This document shows, one piece after another, positions 28,063 to 44,985 of a stretch of DNA of 64,000 bases. Below the pieces are notes generated by a model, which saw nothing but the letters and a program-made list of their open reading frames with translations, was not told the DNA's origin and did no database searches. The position numbers were made by a program, and so were the translations under genes. Numbering within the stretch: position 1 is the first letter of the stretch; every line of letters starts with the position of its first letter. The stretch spans positions 52,091-116,090 of the forward strand of contig JANQPT010000031.1 of the NCBI GenBank assembly GCA_028285345.1, read 5' to 3'. The DNA is from Planctomycetales bacterium. Its GTDB lineage: Bacteria > Planctomycetota > Planctomycetia > Planctomycetales > Planctomycetaceae.

Positions 28063-28234
28063 GACACAAACGCTCATGTAGCGGGCTATTGAGAAGCGGG
28101 ATGCTTCATCGGTTGAATGCTGAATCCACATTCTCGGACGGGCAGCTCGCAGGGCGAACCTCATAGAATTCCATCCCTCTTAAACTCGAGACATTCCTCC
28201 AAAGTTTGGAAGTGCTGAGAAAGGACGACTGATT

Positions 28235-28636
28235 ATGGCGACGGCGGTAGAGTACGACGAGCCCACCGTGGAATTGGGCGACAAGATTGCCAACCTGACG
28301 TTGTTGCAGGCGAAGGCGCTGGCCGATTACCTCAAAGACCACCATGGTATCGAACCGGCCGGCGGCGGCGCGGTGGTCATGGCCCCGGCAGGTGGTGACG
28401 GCGGCGGTGAGGCGGCGGAAGAAAAGACCGAATTTGACGTGATTATTACCGGGTTTGGCGACAGCAAGATTCCGGTGATCAAAGTTGTGCGGGCGGCGAC
28501 CGGCCTGGGCCTGAAAGAGGCGAAGGAGTTGGTCGAGAATGCGCCGAAGCCGCTCAAGGAAGGAATTCCCGAAGACGAGGCCAACAAGCTGAAGGAAGAA
28601 GTGGAAGCGGCCGGCGGAACCGCCGAAGTCAAGTAG
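28235..28636 (+). CDS. rplL: Ribosomal protein bL12 (L7/L12)
   Basis: A 133-residue acidic stalk protein: an N-terminal dimerisation helix ([15 protein letters not shown]), an Ala/Gly-rich hinge (about residues 45-62), and a C-terminal domain ([41 protein letters not shown]) that recruits translational GTPases. A 558 bp spacer with a strong hairpin separates it from rpoB. Confidence 0.95.
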   Translation: MATAVEYDEPTVELGDKIANLTLLQAKALADYLKDHHGIEPAGGGAVVMAPAGGDGGGEAAEEKTEFDVIITGFGDSKIPVIKVVRAATGLGLKEAKELVENAPKPLKEGIPEDEANKLKEEVEAAGGTAEVK

Positions 28637-29194
28637 CCGCGTCATTTTTCCTCTGAAGAGCTGCGCAAAAGCCAGGGCGGTCCGACACGAGGTTTTGGGC
28701 CGACCCTGTGATGTCGGATGAGCGTTTGAATCGCGTTTCGCGAGAAAGTTTTGGTCCCGGCGATTGATGCTATCCCGTTGCTTTCAACGTCGAATTCGAT
28801 CACGCATGGAATGTCGAGGTGGTTGCCGTGCCGGTTGGAACCGGCGCGGTGTCGAGAGTTTTGCACGCGCGACGCGGCTGCAACCGGGCCGCGATCCGTT
28901 CCGCCACACCCGCCAACGTCATGGATCTCCCGCCATATTCGCTGTTGCTCGTAAGTCCCGCCTAGCGACTTTCGCTGTGAGCGCGTCTGCTCACAGCCGA
29001 AAGAGTGCGCAGTTTGAGGCCCCTCGCTTCTGTGAGGCGGTGAGCGGTCCGTCCACTTCCGCAGGCGAACGCGATTCTCAGAGACTTGGCATCAGGCGGC
29101 GGAAGTCACGACAGATTCTCAAGCCCACCGATTCACGCCGCACCACACTTCCGGCCCAACCACTGGAAAACCAGGAATAGACAGAGAGTCACGC
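28637..29194. other. Long rplL-rpoB spacer
   Basis: 558 bp, the longest gap in the ribosomal/RNA polymerase cluster. It contains the 14 bp stem-loop at 28969-29003, listed separately. No gene is supported; short frames lack domains. Confidence 0.5.
28969..29003 (+). promoter_or_regulatory. Stem-loop in the rplL-rpoB spacer
   Basis: CTTTCGCTGTGAGC pairs with GCTCACAG-C-CGAAAG: 14 bp with a single bulged C and a GCGTCT loop. No T-run follows, so it is not a standard terminator. In E. coli the same interval holds an attenuator and an RNase III processing site; a processing role is inferred here from position. Confidence 0.5.
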
Positions 29195-32902
<3,708 letters not shown>

Positions 32903-33096
32903 CACATTAACACCGGAAGCCACGCCCGGTCGTCCTGCCGTTGTGGGTTAAACTCTACGGTAGACGCAGCGGCTGGTTTTTCGCTCGGCGTTCCGCGAGG
33001 AACCGAGATTGGGAAGGGGAGTCCTGCCAAGAGCCGGCGGCGGCAGGTCGATCCCATCGAGTCCGACTCATCCCTCGATTTTAAGGAGTCTGTGCA

Positions 33097-36000
33097 GTGA
33101 GCAGCGGCGATACAGCTTACGATCGGATCAACGACTACGGCGCGGTGAAAATCGGTCTGGCGAGTCCCCACGACATTCGCAGTTGGTCGTTTGGGGAGGT
33201 CAAGAAACCGGAGACGATCAACTACCGTACCTATCGTCCCGAGCGCGACGGCCTGTTTTGCGAGCGGATTTTCGGTCCGGAAAAGGACTGGGAGTGCGCA
33301 TGCGGCAAATATCGCGGCATGAAATACAAGGGGATGATCTGCGATCGCTGCGGCGTGAAGGTGACCCACAGCCGCGTCCGCCGCAAGCGGATGGGGCACA
33401 TTGAATTGGCGGCGCCGGTGGTGCACATCTGGTTCTTCAAATCGATGCCGAGCCGACTTGGTTCGCTGCTGAATATGAAGACCACCAGCCTGGAGAAAGT
33501 GATTTATTTCCAGGATTACGTGGTAATCGATCCGGGCGACACCCCGCTGCGGGAACGTCAGCTCCTGACCGAAGACGAAGCGCGCCAGGCCCGCGCCAAG
33601 TATGGCGAAGACTCGTTCGAAATCGACATGGGGGCGGAGGCGGTCAAGAAGCTGCTGGGCAAGTTGAATCTCGTCGACCTGTCGCAGCAACTGCGCGAAG
33701 AGCTTAAGGAGACCGGCAGCCAGCAAAAGATCAAGGATTTGATCAAGCGCTTGAAGACGGTCGAGAGTTTGCGCGACAGCGACAACCGCCCGGAATGGAT
33801 GGTCCTGGACGTGATTCCGGTGATCCCGCCCGATTTGCGGCCGTTGGTGCTGCTCGATTCGGGCAACTTCGCCACAAGCGACCTTAATGATCTGTATCGG
33901 CGGATCATCAACCGCAATACCCGGTTGAAGAAGCTGGTGGATCTGAATGCGCCGGAAGTGATCGTCCGCAACGAGAAGCGGATGCTGCAACAGTCCGTCG
34001 ACGCCCTCTTTGACAATAACCGCTGCAAGCGGCCGGTGCTCGGTTCGTCGAACCGTCCGCTGAAGTCACTGACCGACATGATCAAAGGCAAGCAGGGCCG
34101 GTTCCGGGAGAATCTGCTCGGTAAACGTGTCGATTATTCGGCCCGGAGCGTGATCGTTGTCGGCCCGGAGCTCAAACTGCATCAATGCGGACTGCCTAAG
34201 AAGATTGCGCTGGAACTGTTCCAGCCGTTTGTGATCCGGCGGCTGAAGGATCTGGGGCACGCGGACACGATCAAGAGTGCCAAGCGGATGTTGGAGCGCA
34301 AGGATGAGGATGTCTGGGACATTCTCGATGAGGTGATTCACAATCACCCAGTGCTGCTCAACCGGGCGCCGACGCTGCACCGGATGGGGATTCAGGCCTT
34401 CGAGCCGACCTTGATCGAAGGCAACGCGATTATGGTTCACCCGCTGGTCTGCAAAGGATTCAATGCCGACTTCGACGGCGACCAAATGGCGGTACACTTG
34501 CCGCTGTCGATCGAAGCGCAGGTTGAAGCGACGACGTTGATGATGTCGACGAACAACATCTTCAGCCCGGCCAACGGCGCGCCGATTATCAGCCCGTCTC
34601 AAGATATTGTGATGGGGTGCTACTATCTGACGCTTTCCAAGCCGGACCGTCCCGGTGAAGGGACAGTCTTCGCGTCGGTGACGGAATTGCACATGGCCTA
34701 TGCGCAAGGCAAAGTCGCGACCCATGCGCGGATCAAACTGAGGCTGCCGGCGGAGACTCAGGTCAAAGGAGACGGCTCGGACGATTTCCATCCGGGCGGC
34801 CTGATCGACACGACGGTGGGCCGCGTCATCTTCAACGATGACATCGTGGCTCAGGGGATGCCGTTTTATAACATCACCATGCGGAGTAAGAATCTGGCGA
34901 ACGTGATTTCCGATTGCTACCAGATGCTCGGCCGGCGGGAGACGATCGAACTGCTGGACCGCATGAAAGCCCGCGGATTTCAGGAGTCGACGCGGAGCGG
35001 CCTTTCTTTCGCCACCAGCGATTTGAAGATTCCGCCCAACAAAGAAAAAGTCATCACCGACGCCGAGAAGACGGTGTTGCAAAAGCAAAAGTTGTTCGAC
35101 CGCGGCATCATCACCAACCAGGAGCGGTACAATCAGGTGCTGGATACCTGGACGCACGCCCGTGAGCAGATCACAACAGCGATGATGTCGGAGTTGAAGG
35201 ACGACGTCCGCGAAGGCGGCGCGTACGTCAATCCGATCTTTTTGATGGCCGAGTCCGGTGCCCGTGGCGGCGTCGAGCAGATTCGCCAGTTGGCCGGCAT
35301 GCGGGGTCTGATGGCCAAGCCGAGCGGCGAGATCATCGAAACGCCGATCAAAGCCAACTTCTGTGAGGGCCTGACGGTGCTGGAATACTTCAGTTCCACG
35401 CACGGTGCTCGTAAGGGTTTGGCCGACACCGCGTTGAAGACCGCCGACAGCGGCTATCTCACGCGAAAGCTGGCCGACGTCGCACAGAACATGGTGGTGA
35501 CCAGCGACGACTGCGGCACGATTCAAGGCATCACGCGGGGTGTGGTTTATCGCGGCGAAAAGGTGGAAGTCAGTCTGACCGACGCGATCTTGGGCCGGGT
35601 CAGCCGGACCAACATCGTCAACCCCATCACCGACGAAGTGATTGTCAAGGAAGGCGAACTGATCACGGTTGCGATCGCCCGTAAGATTGAGGACTTGGGA
35701 CTGGAAAAGATCCAAGTCCGCAGCCCGATGACGTGCGAAGCACAATTGGGGATTTGCCGGCTCTGTTACGGTATGGACCTGGCGACGGGCTCACTTGTCG
35801 AGGAGGGTATGGCGGTCGGGATTATCGCCGCGCAGAGTATCGGCGAGCCGGGCACGCAATTGACGATGCGGACATTCCACATCGGCGGCACGGCGTCGCG
35901 CGAAATCGAAGAGAGCGAGATCAGGACCAAGCGGGGCGGTAAGGTGCGTTTCGCGCGAATCCGCAGCGTGGTCAATAACGAGGGCCAGAACGTCGTTTTG

Positions 36001-37458
36001 GCGCGGAACGGCGAGATCATTCTGTTGGACCCCAAGGAGCGCGAACTCGAGAAATACACCGTGCCGAACGGGGCGGTGATCCTGGTTAAAGAGGAGCAAG
36101 AAGTCGAACCCGGCGCCATTCTCTGTAATTGGGATCCGCACTCGGTGCCGATTCTGGCCGAAGTGGGCGGAAAAGTCCGTTTGGAGGAATGTGTCGAGGG
36201 TCTTTCGGTTCGGTCCGAAACCGAAGCCAGCGGCAAGGTTCGCCGTACGGTGATCGAACACAAGAGCGATTTGCACCCGCAAATTATCCTGGAAGACGGC
36301 ACCGGAAAGATTTTGGACTTCTACTACTTGCCTGAGCGAGCACACATCGAGGTCGATCCGGACGAGCAAGTCAGTGCCGGTGCCATTCTCGCGAAGACGC
36401 CTCGGGAAGCGGGCGGAACCCAGGACATCACCGGCGGTTTGCCGCGGGTAACGGAACTGTTCGAAGCGCGGCGCCCCAAAGATCCGTCGGTAGTTGCCGA
36501 GATCGACGGCGAAGTCGATCTGGTCAGCGAGAAGAAACGGGGCAAGCGGGTCATCTTGGTTCGCGGTGAAGACGGAACCGAGATCGAACATATCATTCCG
36601 CACGGCAAGCACTTGCGGGTGCACGCCAAGGACTTCGTCAACGCGGGCGACCAGTTGGTCGACGGCCCGCTGGTTCCGCACGATATTCTGCGCGTCAGCG
36701 GCGAGGAGGCGGTTCAACAATACTTGCTGCGGGAAGTGCAGAACGTCTACCGGTCGCAGCGCGTCGAGATCGACGATAAGCATATCGAGATCATCGTGGC
36801 TCAGATGCTCCGCAAGGTGGGGATCGAGAGCGTTGGCGATACCAACTTGCTGCCCGGAATCGTCATCGACAAATTCCAATTCCGCAGGATCAACGAGCGG
36901 TTGATGGAGTGCGTCCGCGTGGCCGATCCTGGAGAAACGGAGTTTCACGAAGGTGACATTGTGCCTGCCGAAACCTTTGAAGAGGTGAATGGGCAGGTGG
37001 AAGCGGCCGGTGCTGCACCCGCCACGTCGGCCAAACCACGGCCGGCGACCGCCAACACGATGCTGCTGGGCATCACGAAAGCGGCTGTTCAGAGCGAGAG
37101 CTTCATTTCTGCTGCGAGCTTCCAAGAGACGACCAAGGTGTTGACTGAGGCGGCACTGGCCGGCAAGGTCGATCAGTTGGTCGGCCTGAAGGAGAATGTG
37201 ATCTTGGGACACCTCGTCCCGGCCGGAACCGGTTTCCACACGCACCAAGAGTCGGACGTCCGCATCAAGCCCGAAGCGCTGCAGGAATTGAAGGAGGAGA
37301 AAGAACGCATCCTCCAGGCACGAATGACTTTGCTCAACGAAGGCGACGGCGAGCCCGACGCATCCACGGCGGAAGGAAACGGCGACCCGTCACCAGGTAC
37401 CGGTGGCAGCATTTTAGATGTCACGCCAAGCGAACCTGGGGAGGAGGAGCCTGTCTAA
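33097..37458 (+). CDS. rpoC: RNA polymerase beta' subunit
   Basis: A 1453-residue subunit with the active-site Mg motif NADFDGDQ at residues 456-463. The N-terminal zinc site is seen as CACGKY and CDRCG, the second zinc site as [13 protein letters not shown], and the trigger-loop region as [16 protein letters not shown]. It ends with an acidic Gly/Pro-rich tail. The start is GTG 33097 with AAGGAG 9 bases upstream; the family N-terminus ([15 protein letters not shown]) follows. Confidence 0.97.
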   Translation: MSSGDTAYDRINDYGAVKIGLASPHDIRSWSFGEVKKPETINYRTYRPERDGLFCERIFGPEKDWECACGKYRGMKYKGMICDRCGVKVTHSRVRRKRMGHIELAAPVVHIWFFKSMPSRLGSLLNMKTTSLEKVIYFQDYVVIDPGDTPLRERQLLTEDEARQARAKYGEDSFEIDMGAEAVKKLLGKLNLVDLSQQLREELKETGSQQKIKDLIKRLKTVESLRDSDNRPEWMVLDVIPVIPPDLRPLVLLDSGNFATSDLNDLYRRIINRNTRLKKLVDLNAPEVIVRNEKRMLQQSVDALFDNNRCKRPVLGSSNRPLKSLTDMIKGKQGRFRENLLGKRVDYSARSVIVVGPELKLHQCGLPKKIALELFQPFVIRRLKDLGHADTIKSAKRMLERKDEDVWDILDEVIHNHPVLLNRAPTLHRMGIQAFEPTLIEGNAIMVHPLVCKGFNADFDGDQMAVHLPLSIEAQVEATTLMMSTNNIFSPANGAPIISPSQDIVMGCYYLTLSKPDRPGEGTVFASVTELHMAYAQGKVATHARIKLRLPAETQVKGDGSDDFHPGGLIDTTVGRVIFNDDIVAQGMPFYNITMRSKNLANVISDCYQMLGRRETIELLDRMKARGFQESTRSGLSFATSDLKIPPNKEKVITDAEKTVLQKQKLFDRGIITNQERYNQVLDTWTHAREQITTAMMSELKDDVREGGAYVNPIFLMAESGARGGVEQIRQLAGMRGLMAKPSGEIIETPIKANFCEGLTVLEYFSSTHGARKGLADTALKTADSGYLTRKLADVAQNMVVTSDDCGTIQGITRGVVYRGEKVEVSLTDAILGRVSRTNIVNPITDEVIVKEGELITVAIARKIEDLGLEKIQVRSPMTCEAQLGICRLCYGMDLATGSLVEEGMAVGIIAAQSIGEPGTQLTMRTFHIGGTASREIEESEIRTKRGGKVRFARIRSVVNNEGQNVVLARNGEIILLDPKERELEKYTVPNGAVILVKEEQEVEPGAILCNWDPHSVPILAEVGGKVRLEECVEGLSVRSETEASGKVRRTVIEHKSDLHPQIILEDGTGKILDFYYLPERAHIEVDPDEQVSAGAILAKTPREAGGTQDITGGLPRVTELFEARRPKDPSVVAEIDGEVDLVSEKKRGKRVILVRGEDGTEIEHIIPHGKHLRVHAKDFVNAGDQLVDGPLVPHDILRVSGEEAVQQYLLREVQNVYRSQRVEIDDKHIEIIVAQMLRKVGIESVGDTNLLPGIVIDKFQFRRINERLMECVRVADPGETEFHEGDIVPAETFEEVNGQVEAAGAAPATSAKPRPATANTMLLGITKAAVQSESFISAASFQETTKVLTEAALAGKVDQLVGLKENVILGHLVPAGTGFHTHQESDVRIKPEALQELKEEKERILQARMTLLNEGDGEPDASTAEGNGDPSPGTGGSILDVTPSEPGEEEPV

Positions 37459-37568
37459 GACTCTCAGTCGCTTTGCCGGCACGAGAGCGGCAGTTACAGG
37501 GCGACAATGAATAATGAGGAATCGCCTCGCTGGTGTCGGCGGAATCGGCCGCAAACCGGTCGCGACTA

Positions 37569-37595
37569 TTGACGTTAGGTCGGCTGAACTATAAA
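37569..37595 (+). promoter_or_regulatory. Possible internal promoter upstream of rpsL
   Basis: TTGACG (37569-37574) and TATAAA (37590-37595) lie in the 233 bp rpoC-rpsL spacer. The 15 bp spacing is short, so this is a weak call. Confidence 0.25.
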
Positions 37596-37691
37596 TTGCA
37601 ACGTTCCGCATTTGAGCCGACGAGGCGGAAGCTGGAAACGAACGAACGCTATCCGAGATGAACCCCACAAAGGGTGCCGAGAACATAATTT

Positions 37692-38063
37692 ATGCCGACG
37701 ATTAATCAGCTGATTCGCAAACCGCGCAAGAAGCAGACTCAAAAGAGCAAGACTCCGCTGTTGGAAACTTGCCCTCAGAAGAAGGGAGTCTGTCTGCAGG
37801 TCAAAACGATTACTCCGAAGAAGCCGAATTCCGCGTTGCGGAAGGTGGCCCGTGTGCGGTTGTCGAACGGCAAGGAAGTCACGGCGTACATTCCCGGCGA
37901 GGGACACAATCTTCAGGAGCACTCGATTGTGCTCGTACGCGGCGGGCGTGTTCGCGACTTGCCGGGCGTGCGGTATAAGATCATTCGCGGCGTCCTGGAT
38001 ACATTGGGCGTCTCGGACCGCAAGCAGGCCCGCAGCCGTTACGGTGCGAAGCGCCCGAAGTAG
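37692..38063 (+). CDS. rpsL: Ribosomal protein uS12
   Basis: A 123-residue decoding-centre protein with [17 protein letters not shown] and [17 protein letters not shown]. Position 43 has the usual Lys, but position 88 is Arg ([10 protein letters not shown], codon CGC), where most bacteria have Lys. In mycobacteria and E. coli, Lys-to-Arg at this position is a known streptomycin-resistance change. It is first of the rpsL-rpsG-fusA group. Confidence 0.97.
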   Translation: MPTINQLIRKPRKKQTQKSKTPLLETCPQKKGVCLQVKTITPKKPNSALRKVARVRLSNGKEVTAYIPGEGHNLQEHSIVLVRGGRVRDLPGVRYKIIRGVLDTLGVSDRKQARSRYGAKRPK

Positions 38064-38144
38064 TCACACTCGGTCGCCGCCGTTCCTCGAATCATTTAAG
38101 TCACCAACGCGTCGATTTCAGTTGTAGAAAGCTGCATACGAACA

Positions 38145-38627
38145 ATGGCCACCCGTTTTACCGCCAGTGCCTCCCAATTACGGCCCGATCCCGTGCACGG
38201 GTCGCTGCTGGCGTCGAAGTTCATCAATTGTCTGATGTGGGACGGTAAGAAAAGCGTCGCGCAGCGGGTGTTTTACGGCGCGTTGGATCTCATCAAAGAC
38301 CGGGTGCCCGAGCAAGAACCATTGGAGGTCTTCACGTCAGCGGTCGAAAACGTGAAGCCGGCGGTTGAAGTCCGTTCCAAGCGGGTCGGCGGGGCGACGT
38401 ATCAGGTCCCGACTCCGGTCAGTCCCAAGCGGCAACAAACGTTGGCAATCCGCTGGATCCTTGAAGTCACCCGCGGCAAGAAGGGACGTCCAATGTCCAC
38501 CCGGCTGGCCGACGAGTTGCTGGCGGCCTACCGGCGTGAAGGCGCCGCAATGACCAAGCGGGAGAATGTGCACCGTATGGCGGAAGCGAACAAGGCGTTT
38601 GCGCACTTCGGCTACAGCCGCCGATAA
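38145..38627 (+). CDS. rpsG: Ribosomal protein uS7
   Basis: A 160-residue head protein of the small subunit that nucleates 16S 3'-domain assembly. Signature segments: [43 protein letters not shown] and a C-terminal AFAHFGYSR. The length is slightly above the usual 156. It lies 81 bp after rpsL. Confidence 0.95.
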   Translation: MATRFTASASQLRPDPVHGSLLASKFINCLMWDGKKSVAQRVFYGALDLIKDRVPEQEPLEVFTSAVENVKPAVEVRSKRVGGATYQVPTPVSPKRQQTLAIRWILEVTRGKKGRPMSTRLADELLAAYRREGAAMTKRENVHRMAEANKAFAHFGYSRR

Positions 38628-38790
38628 AATCGAATCTAACCGTCCGGCAACACCGGCCGGGCATCACGAGGCGCGGGACTCTCAATGCGGTCCCGCGTTG
38701 CTTTTTGCGCGGAGAGATGTCCTCAGAACCTGTTTCAACACCACCATCAGACCCGAGCGAGGTCTGCCGGGAAAACCCCCGACCGGTCCC

Positions 38791-40872
<2,082 letters not shown>

Positions 40873-40893
40873 TGTACGTCAAACTTGAGAATT

Positions 40894-40972
40894 GGTGTGG
40901 CACTGGCTTTACCAGTGCAAATTTCGGTGCCTCAAATACGTATGAGGCACTGGCGGAGCCAGTGGCACACAG
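40894..40972. repeat. REP-like nested palindromic element
   Basis: Three perfect hairpins in about 80 bp: CACTGG-cttta-CCAGTG (40901-40917), GTGCCTCA-8-TGAGGCAC (40927-40950) and CACTGGC-gga-GCCAGTG (40948-40964). The two outer arms are also inverted copies of each other. The architecture resembles repetitive extragenic palindromes or a miniature element. It may act as a terminator or mRNA stabiliser after fusA. Confidence 0.65.
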
Positions 40973-41110
40973 CCCGGGAACTAAAGTGTGACAACACACA
41001 AGCGCTGTGACAGGGCTTCGTTTTCGGGGGGCGTGTGAGGTTGTTAAACCGGGGATTTGAGCGCAAAATGGCAAACCATTGAAAGTTTGTGAAAGTCGCG
41101 TGCCACATCG

Positions 41111-41139
41111 TTGACAAAAGCGGCACGCCGCACTACCAT
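41111..41139 (+). promoter_or_regulatory. Promoter of the S10 operon
   Basis: TTGACA (41111-41116) and TACCAT (41134-41139) have an exact 17 bp spacer, about 75 bp before the rpsJ GTG. It follows the palindromic element, so the str and S10 groups are probably separate transcripts. Confidence 0.65.
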
Positions 41140-41215
41140 TGCAAAATTTCCCGCCTTGCGCGGGGAGTCTATGTATAGTACGTCAGATGTAAGCTGTTTG
41201 TGAAGGGCGAGTTAC

Positions 41216-41548
41216 GTGGCCGGCAAGAAGCAGGATAAAATCCGGATCCGCATGGAGGCTTATGACCATTCGGTGTTGGATCAGTCAGCATCGGAGATCG
41301 TGAATACCGCCAAGCGGACGGGGGCTGATGTGCACGGTCCGATTCCCCTTCCGACGCGGATTGAACGTTATACCGTGCTGCGAAGTCCGCACGTCAACAA
41401 GAAGTCCCGCGAGCAGTTTGAGATCCGGACGCATAAGCGTTTGGTGGACATAGTCCAGCCGACGGGAAAGACAATTGACGCCTTGAACAAGTTGTCGCTC
41501 CCGGCTGGTGTAGATATCAAGATCAAGGCTGCCGCCTCGAGTCACTAG
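41216..41548 (+). CDS. rpsJ: Ribosomal protein uS10
   Basis: A 110-residue small-subunit protein, also a NusB partner in antitermination. Signature: [18 protein letters not shown] and [19 protein letters not shown]. The start is GTG 41216, preceded by GAAGGGCGAG; starting at the internal ATG would remove the first conserved strand. It is the first gene of the S10 cluster. Confidence 0.95.
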   Translation: MAGKKQDKIRIRMEAYDHSVLDQSASEIVNTAKRTGADVHGPIPLPTRIERYTVLRSPHVNKKSREQFEIRTHKRLVDIVQPTGKTIDALNKLSLPAGVDIKIKAAASSH

Positions 41549-41883
41549 CTGGTCGAGTCCTTCGATCGGCGGTGCTCAGTGCTGTGTCTTGTCAAACCGG
41601 TTAGCTTGGGGTGCGTCCGGCAATTGTCGTTGTTGGAACGCGGGCCGGCCGCCGGATTTATCCGGACCTGCTTCCCAGGACAGTCAGTGGCGTTGCGATC
41701 GTGGTGCCGTTGCATTGTTCCGGGGTGCTGCCCGCCGCGTCGCCTTCTTGGCGTGGCAGGACAAATTGGCGGTTACTGCAGGTTGAAAGCGTAGCGTGCC
41801 CAATTGGCGGGCCGGCGAGTTGTGAAGAAAGAGAAGAGTCGTTCGGGTCGAGCGGTCACGTAAATCGAGTCAGAGGCGGAATC
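41549..41883. other. rpsJ-rplC spacer
   Basis: 335 bp where most bacteria have a few tens. It contains a short CCGGAT-TTA-TCCGG hairpin near 41654, but no promoter or gene that I can support. An in-frame extension of rplC to 41611 has no L3 similarity. Confidence 0.45.
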
Positions 41884-42579
41884 ATGGGTGTGGGTCTGTT
41901 AGGGCGAAAGATCGGGATGACGCAAGTCTACGACGGCGACGGGAACATTACGCCCGTAACTGTCATTCAGGCCGGCCCCTGCGTGGTGCTGCAGATTCGC
42001 ACGTTGGACCGCGACGGTTATGAGGCCGTTCAGATCGGCTTCGACGACAAGCCGCGCCGGTTGGCCCGCCAATCGGAACGGGGGCATGTGGCAAACTTAA
42101 AGAGTAAGCGTTCGCGGGCACGTGCGGCGGCCGGGCATGAAGCCGTTCCGAAGGCGGATTGCGAGCCGAAGCGGTTTGTGCGCGAATTTCGGACTGACGG
42201 CGAGGAATGTGATTGCGAAGTCGGCCAGGAATTGACGGTCGATCTGTTCGCGGAGGTCTCCAATGTCGACGTGATCGCGACATGCAAAGGCCGGGGGACG
42301 GCTGGCGTAATGAAGCGGCACAATTTTGCCGGTCAGCGGGCGAGCCACGGCGTGAAGCGGGTGCATCGTCATCCCGGTTCGATTGGTCAAAGTGCCGATC
42401 CGGCTCGGGTGCTCAAGGGTACGAAAATGGCGGGCCGTTACGGGAATTCGCGGGTGACCGTGCGGAATTTGGCTTTGGCTCGCGTGGATAGCGAAAACGG
42501 TTTGTTGATTGTGAAAGGGGCGGTGCCCGGCCCTAAAGGCGGCTACGTCGTGATTCGCAAGACGAACAAGCTGGGTTAG
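41884..42579 (+). CDS. rplC: Ribosomal protein uL3
   Basis: A 231-residue early assembly protein near the peptidyl-transferase centre. It starts MGVGLLGRKIGMTQVYDGDG and carries the central loop RASHGVKRVHRHPGSIGQSA and GTKMAGRYGNSRVTVRN. ATG 41884 matches the family start. Confidence 0.96.
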   Translation: MGVGLLGRKIGMTQVYDGDGNITPVTVIQAGPCVVLQIRTLDRDGYEAVQIGFDDKPRRLARQSERGHVANLKSKRSRARAAAGHEAVPKADCEPKRFVREFRTDGEECDCEVGQELTVDLFAEVSNVDVIATCKGRGTAGVMKRHNFAGQRASHGVKRVHRHPGSIGQSADPARVLKGTKMAGRYGNSRVTVRNLALARVDSENGLLIVKGAVPGPKGGYVVIRKTNKLG

Positions 42580-42695
42580 AGGCGGATTGTTTTGCGGGCA
42601 GGTGTGGGCGAAGTTGGTTTTCTAAAAGTGATTGTTAATCCCGGTCGAGACTGTCATTGGCAGGCGGCCGGTCATCATCGCGAGAGTTGCAAGTC

Positions 42696-43337
42696 ATGAT
42701 CTCTCTTCCGATACGCGACAAAACGGGAAATGAAGTGGGGACGTACGAGTTCGACCCCGCCGAATTGGCCCCCGGTGTCAACCGGCAGTTGTTGCACGAT
42801 GTTGTGGTAATGTACGAGGCCAATCGCAGGGTTGGCACCTCGGCCACCAAGTCGCGCGGCATGGTCAAGGGGAGCACCAAAAAGTTGTACCGCCAGAAGG
42901 GAACCGGCCGTGCACGTGCCGGGGCCAAGCGGACTCCGGTGCGCCGCGGCGGGGGTGTGACGTTCGCGAAGGTTGCGCGGGACTTTCATTACCGGCTGCC
43001 TCGCAAGGCTGTGCGGTTGGCGACGCGGATGGCGCTGTTGAGCAAATTTCTCGACGACGAGGCAACAGTCCTTGAGGAGTTGAAAATGGATACTCCCAAG
43101 ACGAAGGACGTTGTTGAGATTCTCAAGTCGTTGGGGTTGAGCGGCGAGTCATGCCTGGTGGCAATTGATCGTCATGATCCGGTGGTGTGGAAGTCCATTC
43201 GGAACGTGGCCGATGTTCGCGTCGCTCCCGCGGGAGACTTGAACGCGTACGATCTGTTGCACAAACGCCGGCTGTTGGTCACGAAAGCGGCGCTCGATAA
43301 GCTCCGCGGAATCGGCGGCGATGACGAAGAGTCGTAG
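42696..43337 (+). CDS. rplD: Ribosomal protein uL4
   Basis: A 213-residue exit-tunnel protein with the loop TKSRGMVKGSTKKLYRQKGT and GRARAGAKRTPVRRGGG. The C-terminal part includes NAYDLLHKRRLLVTKAAL. ATG 42696 was chosen over a TTG 13 codons upstream. In proteobacteria L4 regulates the S10 operon; no such leader is evident here. Confidence 0.95.
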   Translation: MISLPIRDKTGNEVGTYEFDPAELAPGVNRQLLHDVVVMYEANRRVGTSATKSRGMVKGSTKKLYRQKGTGRARAGAKRTPVRRGGGVTFAKVARDFHYRLPRKAVRLATRMALLSKFLDDEATVLEELKMDTPKTKDVVEILKSLGLSGESCLVAIDRHDPVVWKSIRNVADVRVAPAGDLNAYDLLHKRRLLVTKAALDKLRGIGGDDEES

Positions 43338-43396
43338 CGGGGTGTGACTGAGCGGCCGGTCGCGGTGGCGATTTCAAACTGAAGGTGGATGTGGCG

Positions 43397-43714
43397 ATGG
43401 CAAAAACGGAGACAAAGGAAAAATCAGGACTGGCGCTCGAGCCGTATCAGATTGTCTTCCGTCCGTTGATTACGGAGAAGGGCACTCACATTTCGACGCG
43501 GTTCAACGCCTATCCCTTTGAGGTCAATCCGCGGGCGACGAAGACCGAGATCAAACAAGCGGTCGAGTCGCTGTGGGGTGTCAGGGTGCTGGCGGTGCGG
43601 ACGCAAAACCGGCTGGGCAAGCCGCGGCGGACGCGGAATCAATACGGGCGGACAAGGAGTTGGAAGAAGGCGATCGTGCAATTGCACGACGAAGATCGGA
43701 TCGCCTTCTTTTAG
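43397..43714 (+). CDS. rplW: Ribosomal protein uL23
   Basis: A 105-residue protein at the tunnel exit that docks trigger factor and SRP (YQIVFRPLITEKGTHIS, YPFEVNPRATKTEIKQAVE). ATG 43397 has GAAGGTGG 8 bases upstream; a GTG four codons earlier lies inside that ribosome-binding site. Confidence 0.94.
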   Translation: MAKTETKEKSGLALEPYQIVFRPLITEKGTHISTRFNAYPFEVNPRATKTEIKQAVESLWGVRVLAVRTQNRLGKPRRTRNQYGRTRSWKKAIVQLHDEDRIAFF

Positions 43715-43765
43715 GAGCTGGGCGGCGCGGGATTTTGTACAGCTGATTCATAACGAGCAAATATC

Positions 43766-44623
43766 ATGGGTATTCGATTTTACAAGCCGACCACGCCGGG
43801 GCGCCGCGGTGCATCGGTCAGTGACTTTGCGGAGATCACTGATCGTAAGAAGAAGCCTGAGAAGTCGCTGCTGGTGCGTTACAAGAAAAAGGGCGGCCGC
43901 AACAATCAGGGGAAGATCACCGTTCGTCACCGGGGCGGCGGCCACAAGCGGATGTATCGCATTATTGACTTTAAGCGTCAGCGGGACGGCATTGCCGCGC
44001 GCGTGAAGTCGATCGAGTACGATCCCAACCGGTCGGCGCGAATCGCGTTGTTGCACTATGTCGACGGGGTCAAGGCCTACATCTTGGCGCCGGAGGGGAT
44101 TAAGGCGGGCGACGTGGTGGAAAGCGGTCCGCAAGCAGAGCCGAAGCTGGGCAATTGCCTGCCGCTGTCGGCGATTCCCGCGGGAACAGAGATTCACAAC
44201 ATCGAAATGCAGCCGGGACGGGGCGGGCAACTATGCCGTAGTGCCGGGACGAGCGCGGTCATGAACGCTCGCGAGGCGGACTGGGCGCAGATTACACTGC
44301 CGTCGGGCGAAGTGAGGCGTTTGCCCAGTAAGTGCCGGGCGACGATCGGCGTGATCGGCAACAGCGAACACAGTAAGATCAATCTCGGCAAGGCGGGGCG
44401 GAAACGCTGGAAGGGACGCCGTCCGCATGTGCGGGGAACGGCGATGAACCCTGTCGCCCACCCGATGGGTGGTGGCGAAGGCCGCAATTCGGGCGGCCGT
44501 CATCCGTGCAGCCCAACGGGTAAGTTGGCCAAGGGTGGCCACACGCGGAAGAAGAATAAGTCCTCTTCGGCAGCGATCATTCGCCGCCGCAAGTCGCGCC
44601 GTTACGGGCAATTGAAGTTGTAA
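43766..44623 (+). CDS. rplB: Ribosomal protein uL2
   Basis: A 285-residue protein needed for subunit joining and peptidyl transfer. It carries [20 protein letters not shown], and the C-terminal [20 protein letters not shown] loop with the catalytically important His. The length is close to the family norm (about 275). Confidence 0.96.
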   Translation: MGIRFYKPTTPGRRGASVSDFAEITDRKKKPEKSLLVRYKKKGGRNNQGKITVRHRGGGHKRMYRIIDFKRQRDGIAARVKSIEYDPNRSARIALLHYVDGVKAYILAPEGIKAGDVVESGPQAEPKLGNCLPLSAIPAGTEIHNIEMQPGRGGQLCRSAGTSAVMNAREADWAQITLPSGEVRRLPSKCRATIGVIGNSEHSKINLGKAGRKRWKGRRPHVRGTAMNPVAHPMGGGEGRNSGGRHPCSPTGKLAKGGHTRKKNKSSSAAIIRRRKSRRYGQLKL

Positions 44624-44697
44624 TGGCGGTTGCCATAAGTCGCGGTTGATTTCCGCGGTCAGTTCATCGAGAAATCAGAGACAAGCAGGACGACAAT

Positions 44698-44967
44698 ATG
44701 GGTCGCTCACTAAAAAAAGGGCCTTATGTGGACGCCAAGCTGCTCAAGAAGATTGAGCGGTTGGACGAATCGGGACGGAAAGATCCGATACGAACGTGGT
44801 GCCGCCGGTCGACGATCGCGCCGGAGTTTATCGGCCACACGTTCCTGGTCCACAATGGGCGGGCGCATATTAACGTGTATGTGACTGAGGAAATGGTGGG
44901 TCACAAGTTGGGCGAGTTTGCCCCGACGCGGACGTTTCGGGGACACGGCGGTAAAGGGAAGAAGTAA
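44698..44967 (+). CDS. rpsS: Ribosomal protein uS19
   Basis: An 89-residue protein of the 30S head, partner of S13: [40 protein letters not shown] and [16 protein letters not shown]. The size and sequence are normal. Confidence 0.95.
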   Translation: MGRSLKKGPYVDAKLLKKIERLDESGRKDPIRTWCRRSTIAPEFIGHTFLVHNGRAHINVYVTEEMVGHKLGEFAPTRTFRGHGGKGKK

Positions 44968-44985
44968 GAGCTGGGACGAGCGGCC

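Larger units (their letters stand above)
40873..41215. other. fusA-rpsJ spacer
   Basis: 343 bp that holds the palindromic element at 40894-40972 and the rpsJ promoter at 41111-41139, both listed separately. No gene was seen. Confidence 0.5.

Noticed and set aside
34066..35745. 559-codon open frame antisense to rpoC
   Set aside because: It lies entirely opposite a certain rpoC and arises from GC-rich codon bias; no domain text is visible.
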